Below are positions 5,941 through 8,177 of a stretch of 8,177 nucleotides of DNA, piece by piece. The stretch is from Verrucomicrobia bacterium 12-59-8 (GTDB lineage: Bacteria; Verrucomicrobiota; Verrucomicrobiae; Verrucomicrobiales; Verrucomicrobiaceae): contig NCCR01000190.1 of assembly GCA_002279765.1 (NCBI GenBank), positions 1 through 8,177 on the forward strand, written 5' to 3'. The translations under genes and the position numbers were made by a program. The notes beneath the pieces were generated by a model. It saw only the letters and a list, made by a program, of their open reading frames with translations. It made no database searches and was not told where the DNA came from. Each line of letters begins with the position of its first letter. Within the stretch, counting starts at the first letter, position 1.

Positions 5941-5996
5941 GTTTGTAGGGCCCGCGATTTGAGACGTGCGGGCCCGGTAACCCCTACCAATGGAGA
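5941..5996 (+). promoter_or_regulatory. Cassette 3 leader: TAGGG element, 8-bp inverted repeat, start-associated sequence
   Basis: GTTTGTAGGG (5941-5950) leads into a perfect stem GGGCCCGC (5948-5955) with GCGGGCCC (5968-5975). GTAGGG can alternatively pair with CCCTAC (5982-5987). CAATGGAGA is at 5988-5996, with GGAG 8 nt before ATG 6004. The ATG in the motif is out of frame and stops at the real start (TATGA), so here the motif can only be a ribosome site. Confidence 0.65.
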
Positions 5997-6003
5997 ACAC
6001 CCT

Positions 6004-6396
6004 ATGAGCGATCACGCGATTGCAAACGCTAAGTCATGGATTGCAGACATTGTTGCACTCGCGGCACGTCTGAAAAGCCCTGATTATTCAGTGGCGGACG
6101 AGGCGCGCGACGAGGCATGGCAAATGCCTTTGAGCGTTGAAGTGCGGGACGGCTGGCGGGCGCCTAGTGCGCCTGGCGAGCCTATCGACGCTGACCCGGA
6201 AGAATTCGCCATTCTGTTGACGACTGGCGGGCCTGCCCTCCGGATTTACGGGCATTTCGGACCCGGAATGCGCCTAGAGGACATCGAATTGCAATGGCAG
6301 GACTGGGGCACGCCCTGGACCTACGTTGTGACGACTGAGGAGGAGGACGCCGCAATTCGCACGTTCTGCGAGTGCCACAACCTCGGAAACGACTGA
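6004..6396 (+). CDS. Conserved phage-type protein of unknown function
   Basis: The product has 130 residues from ATG 6004 (MSDHAIANAKSW). The upstream TTG frame to 5959 runs through the inverted repeat and is not credible. An N-terminal helical part (1-40) precedes a core with LSVEVRDGW (43-51), EFAILLTTGGPALRIYG (about 67-83) and LQWQDWGTPWTYV (about 96-108), and an acidic end EEEDAAIRTFCECHNLG. From memory, the phrase TGGPA-RI-G followed by QDWGTPW marks a family of small proteins common in phages and plasmids of proteobacteria, without known function. It is a single-gene cassette. No membrane span is seen. Confidence 0.8.
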   Translation: MSDHAIANAKSWIADIVALAARLKSPDYSVADEARDEAWQMPLSVEVRDGWRAPSAPGEPIDADPEEFAILLTTGGPALRIYGHFGPGMRLEDIELQWQDWGTPWTYVVTTEEEDAAIRTFCECHNLGND

Positions 6397-6402
6397 CACC
6401 AG

Positions 6403-6441
6403 AGCCCCACGCTCGCCCTAACCGGCTGGCGTGGGGCTTTT
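6403..6441 (+). terminator. Intrinsic terminator after cassette 3
   Basis: AGCCCCACGC (6403-6412) pairs perfectly over 10 bp with GCGTGGGGCT (6429-6438), followed by TTTT (6438-6441). GCC/GGC can pair within the loop. It begins 7 nt after the stop codon. Confidence 0.88.
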
Positions 6442-6505
6442 GCTGTTTATAGGGGCCTGATCCGCCGGCGCTGGCCCTTCCTGAGACAGCCGGCACCAAT
6501 GGAGA
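6442..6505 (+). promoter_or_regulatory. Cassette 4 leader: TAGGG element, inverted repeat, start-associated sequence
   Basis: GTTTATAGGGG lies at 6445-6455. AGGGGCC (6451-6457) pairs with GGCCCT (6473-6478) with one bulged G. TGAGACAGC follows, a 9-mer also found before cassette 1, and CAATGGAGA is at 6497-6505. GGAG is 10 nt before ATG 6515. The ATG inside the motif is out of frame with the gene. Confidence 0.65.
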
Positions 6506-6514
6506 AACCCACAA

Positions 6515-7078
6515 ATGACCATGAGAGAACGCGCGACGAAATTCGCGCCTGTCGCAATCGTGTTGCTGGCCAACGTCATCGCGGCGATTGGCTTGCATCA
6601 CGCGGGAATGGAGGCGGGGCGCATTGCCGTCCTGATTGCCTTCCTGGTCACGTTCACCTGGCTTCTGTCCGAGTCGCTGGAACTTGTGTTCCGGCGGCGC
6701 GCGGCAAACCGGGCGAAGGCATGGGCTACAGGGATCTTCGCGGCCTTCCTGGCTGGCGTGGAAATCTGGGTCCACCATCACGGCGCGCTCTGGCTGTTCG
6801 GGGATGATACCCCCGCGCTGTTCCAATACGCGATCGCCGCGGGCTTCGTGTTCGCAACGATCACGGCGAAGTGGCTCTACATGAGCGCTGACCCCGTGCC
6901 GAAAACCGCTGCAGCCGAGGCGCCCACGCCTTTGCCAGTGTTCACGGTTGAAGGGATCGACTTCAGCACGGCGCCCCGCGTGCCGTCTGCTGACGTCATC
7001 CACCTGGACCGCCGCGACTTCGCCTCATCGCGTGAGGCCGTGTCGGCGATCCTTGAAGCCTACCGAGGCACTGCCTGA
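6515..7078 (+). CDS. Four-span membrane protein with soluble C-terminal tail
   Basis: The product has 187 residues from ATG 6515 (MTMRERATKFAPVAI); Met3 is a possible later start but is farther from GGAG. Likely membrane helices lie at about 10-27 (FAPVAIVLLANVIAAIG), 36-54 (RIAVLIAFLVTFTWLL), 67-85 (AKAWATGIFAAFLAGVEIWV) and 102-122 (ALFQYAIAAGFVFATITAKW). Arg/Lys clusters at RRRAANRAK between helices 2 and 3 suggest cytoplasmic loops and ends. A Pro/Ala-rich linker (about 126-142) leads to a small soluble tail ending REAVSAILEAYRG. The family is not recognised. It is the largest rightward gene; the membrane role may be superinfection exclusion or envelope change, by inference only. Confidence 0.8.
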   Translation: MTMRERATKFAPVAIVLLANVIAAIGLHHAGMEAGRIAVLIAFLVTFTWLLSESLELVFRRRAANRAKAWATGIFAAFLAGVEIWVHHHGALWLFGDDTPALFQYAIAAGFVFATITAKWLYMSADPVPKTAAAEAPTPLPVFTVEGIDFSTAPRVPSADVIHLDRRDFASSREAVSAILEAYRGTA

Positions 7079-7080
7079 CA

Positions 7081-7148
7081 GCTTAACGGTGTGCCCCGTC
7101 GCCATGTGCGGCGGGGCCATCCGGTGCGCTGTTGCACCCCAATGGAGA
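7081..7148 (+). promoter_or_regulatory. Cassette 5 leader: two hairpins without T tract, start-associated sequence
   Basis: GCCCCGTCGC (7093-7102) pairs with GCGGCGGGGC (7108-7117) over 10 bp with one G-T pair and a CATGT loop, but CATCC follows instead of T residues. A second stem GGTGC (7123-7127) with GCACC (7134-7138) precedes CAATGGAGA at 7140-7148. GGAG is 12 nt before ATG 7160. This junction lacks both the terminator T tract and the TAGGG element, so read-through from the preceding gene is expected. Confidence 0.6.
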
Positions 7149-7159
7149 CTGAGACACCC

Positions 7160-7336
7160 ATGAAAACCACCCCGAAAACCGGCCTGATCGCTGAAACCGC
7201 AGATTCCGTGGAACTGCTCGAAATGATCCGGCGCGAACATGCGACCGTCAACGATAACCTCCGCCTGATCCTCGCCACCTATCGCGAGATCAACGCGGCG
7301 ACCGAGCCCGGCGCACGTCCGGCCAAGGCGTCGTAA
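7160..7336 (+). CDS. Very small helical protein
   Basis: The product has 58 residues from ATG 7160 (MKTTPKTGLIAETADSVELL). The middle (about 15-48) is predicted as one long amphipathic helix, ELLEMIRREHATVNDNLRLI and on to TYREINAA, with a disordered Pro/Ala-rich end. This could be a small coiled-coil or partner protein; no family is recognised. The frame could open at 7142 within the start-associated sequence, but no ribosome site lies before it. The stop is 3 nt from the next start, so the two genes form a pair. Confidence 0.6.
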   Translation: MKTTPKTGLIAETADSVELLEMIRREHATVNDNLRLILATYREINAATEPGARPAKAS

Positions 7337-7339
7337 CGG

Positions 7340-7561
7340 ATGGATCTCCGCAAGCTGGGCCTGCTGCTTATTGGCGGGTCTGCACACGGGCTCTGCTGGT
7401 GGGCCCTGAAGCCCGCCAGCCTGGCCGGAGACGTCTGGGCAATGGTGGCCTATGCCGCCCTGCTCCTGTCCGGCCTGTTCGTGCTGGGCGCGTTCCTGTC
7501 GCCTTCTCCTGACTGCGCAACGGTCATCGAGACGGCAGACACGCCCCGCACATTCGACTGA
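7340..7561 (+). CDS. Small two-span membrane protein
   Basis: The product has 73 residues from ATG 7340 (MDLRKLGLLLIGGSAHGLCW). Two hydrophobic helices are seen at about 6-23 and 32-54 (VWAMVAYAALLLSGLFVLGAFL), then a short polar tail ending PRTFD. It is the only rightward gene without CAATGGAGA; it begins 3 nt after the previous stop and has no clear Shine-Dalgarno, so it is probably translated by coupling with the 58-residue gene. No family is recognised. Layout is like that of the product at 5320-5526 (two spans), but the sequences are not evidently related. Confidence 0.68.
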   Translation: MDLRKLGLLLIGGSAHGLCWWALKPASLAGDVWAMVAYAALLLSGLFVLGAFLSPSPDCATVIETADTPRTFD

Positions 7562-7566
7562 CCATG

Positions 7567-7602
7567 AGGCCCGCCCGGTGTTCGCACTGTGGCGGGCCTT
7601 TT
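7567..7602 (+). terminator. Intrinsic terminator after the 7340 gene, with UUCG loop
   Basis: AGGCCCGCC (7567-7575) pairs with GGCGGGCCT (7591-7599), and CGGTG (7576-7580) with CACTG (7585-7589, one G-T pair). The loop is TTCG (7581-7584), with a bulged T (7590), then TTTT. The design, including the bulge position, matches the terminator at 5906-5940. Confidence 0.9.
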
Positions 7603-7644
7603 GCGTTTAGTAGGGGCGTCATTCCGGCGCCCTGACAATGGAGA
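7603..7644 (+). promoter_or_regulatory. Cassette 6 leader: TAGGG element, inverted repeat, start-associated sequence
   Basis: GTTTAGTAGGGG is at 7605-7616. AGGGGCG (7612-7618) pairs with CGCCCT (7628-7633) with one bulged G, as in cassette 4. CAATGGAGA is at 7636-7644 and GGAG ends 9 nt before ATG 7653. The 17 nt from CAATGGAGA onward match those of cassette 5. Confidence 0.65.
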
Positions 7645-7652
7645 CTGAGACA

Positions 7653-8090
7653 ATGGGAGACCGCACATATTGCAATCTGGTGATCCGGGGTAAAATCTCG
7701 CCGGAACGGTTTGCAGAACTTGAGACCCGCATCAACGCCAATAGCCCTGACGCTGATACGCAGCCGGGCAGCGGAGGGTGGGGCTTCTGTGAGGTGAACT
7801 ATGGCGAACCGGTCAACGAAGGCTTCAATATGCAAGCCTTGGCTGATGAGTTCGGCGTAACGTTTATCTGGTCTTGGGATGCTGGCTACGATTACTCGCC
7901 CGGCATCCGGTTCTACCGGCCTGGCGAACCTGTGGCCGAATTCCCCTACAACGGCGATGACATCACCGTCACGGTATGCGTCTCCGATCCGGGCCGCTCG
8001 TTCAACCGACTCTCGCGGGCTTTTAACTTCGCTCAAATCCTGCACAGCCGCTTGGACATAACGAGCGATACCGCGCCCACCGCAGCCTGA
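7653..8090 (+). CDS. Soluble hypothetical protein, last cassette gene in the window
   Basis: The product has 145 residues from ATG 7653 (MGDRTYCNLVIRGKISPERF); the in-frame ATG at 7638 lies inside the start-associated sequence and has no ribosome site. The opening strand-helix (CNLVIRG, then SPERFAELETRINA) and later strands FGVTFIWSWD (67-76), GIRFYRPGEPVAEF and DDITVTVCVSD suggest a compact alpha/beta fold, perhaps ferredoxin-like; this is tentative. Aromatic/acidic phrases WSWDAGYDYSPG (73-84) may be conserved. The family is not recognised. It carries its own leader and a strong terminator. Confidence 0.75.
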   Translation: MGDRTYCNLVIRGKISPERFAELETRINANSPDADTQPGSGGWGFCEVNYGEPVNEGFNMQALADEFGVTFIWSWDAGYDYSPGIRFYRPGEPVAEFPYNGDDITVTVCVSDPGRSFNRLSRAFNFAQILHSRLDITSDTAPTAA

Positions 8091-8110
8091 TCGACTATCC
8101 CCACCCCTCG

Positions 8111-8140
8111 CCCCCAGCCCTAACCCGGCTGGGGGTTTTT
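8111..8140 (+). terminator. Intrinsic terminator closing the last cassette
   Basis: CCCCCAGCC (8111-8119) pairs perfectly over 9 bp with GGCTGGGGG (8127-8135), with a 7-nt loop and then TTTTT-C-TTT. No further TAGGG element or CAATGGAGA is seen before the window ends at 8177. Confidence 0.92.
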
Positions 8141-8177
8141 CTTTGCCTGATGTCCGAATTCCATGGTATGGGCGGCT

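Noticed and set aside
5484..5990. Minus-strand frame of 168 codons, and the similar one at 5164-5619
   Set aside because: They run backward through terminators and start-associated sequences of the rightward block and lack ribosome sites.
6182..7003. Minus-strand frame of 273 codons
   Set aside because: It is antisense to two cassettes and the terminator between them, with an Arg/Gly/Glu-rich shadow composition.
7564..7635. 23-codon frame containing CSHCGGPF, reminiscent of half a zinc ribbon
   Set aside because: It spans the terminator stem, whose GC arms naturally encode Cys/Gly/Pro codons. It has no ribosome site, and the other terminators give unrelated or no frames.

Overview
The window is GC-rich DNA from a tailed phage or prophage. 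The best evidence is a clear large terminase, a plausible small terminase, an HNH nuclease beside them and an appendage-type protein. Base composition and protein style suggest an alphaproteobacterial host; this is an inference and no host gene is present. No tRNA, rRNA, CRISPR array, insertion sequence, integrase or attachment site was seen.

Left part (about 1-5040, all leftward). In transcription order the genes are: a probable small terminase (5008-4439), an HNH endonuclease (4259-3798), a Cro/CI-type helix-turn-helix protein (3801-3610), two small unknown proteins of which the second has one membrane span (3606-3418, 3421-3212), a 92-residue beta-rich protein (3159-2881), a LamG-like appendage protein (2884-2027), the large terminase (1978-404) and a gene cut by the window edge (407 to <1). 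Four junctions are 4-nt ATGA or GTGA overlaps and one gap is 3 nt, as in a tightly coupled packaging/structural operon. Seven genes lying between terS and terL is unusual.

Centre (about 5009-5319). A divergent control region holds a strong rightward sigma70-type promoter (5102-5130), a 13-bp perfect palindrome over its -10 box, and a leader of about 180 nt with a possible 17-codon ORF and hairpins.

Right part (5306-8140, all rightward). Seven small genes are arranged as a series of near-identical expression cassettes. Six are preceded by the same start-associated sequence, CAATGGAGA, 6-12 nt before the start codon when measured from GGAG. Four of the six transcription units end in a classical intrinsic terminator inside the block and a fifth closes the window. 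After each internal terminator comes a T-rich stretch ending in TAGGG and then a second inverted repeat. Three products are small membrane proteins; the others are soluble unknowns, one of a type that recurs in phages. The layout resembles the start-associated-sequence architecture of cluster K mycobacteriophages, but with a different sequence. It is the most interesting feature of the window.

How the parts may work together: the rightward promoter probably drives host-interaction (early or accessory) genes, and the repeated terminator/leader/RBS modules imply either a promoter per gene or antitermination. The leftward operon makes the DNA-packaging machinery and part of the particle.
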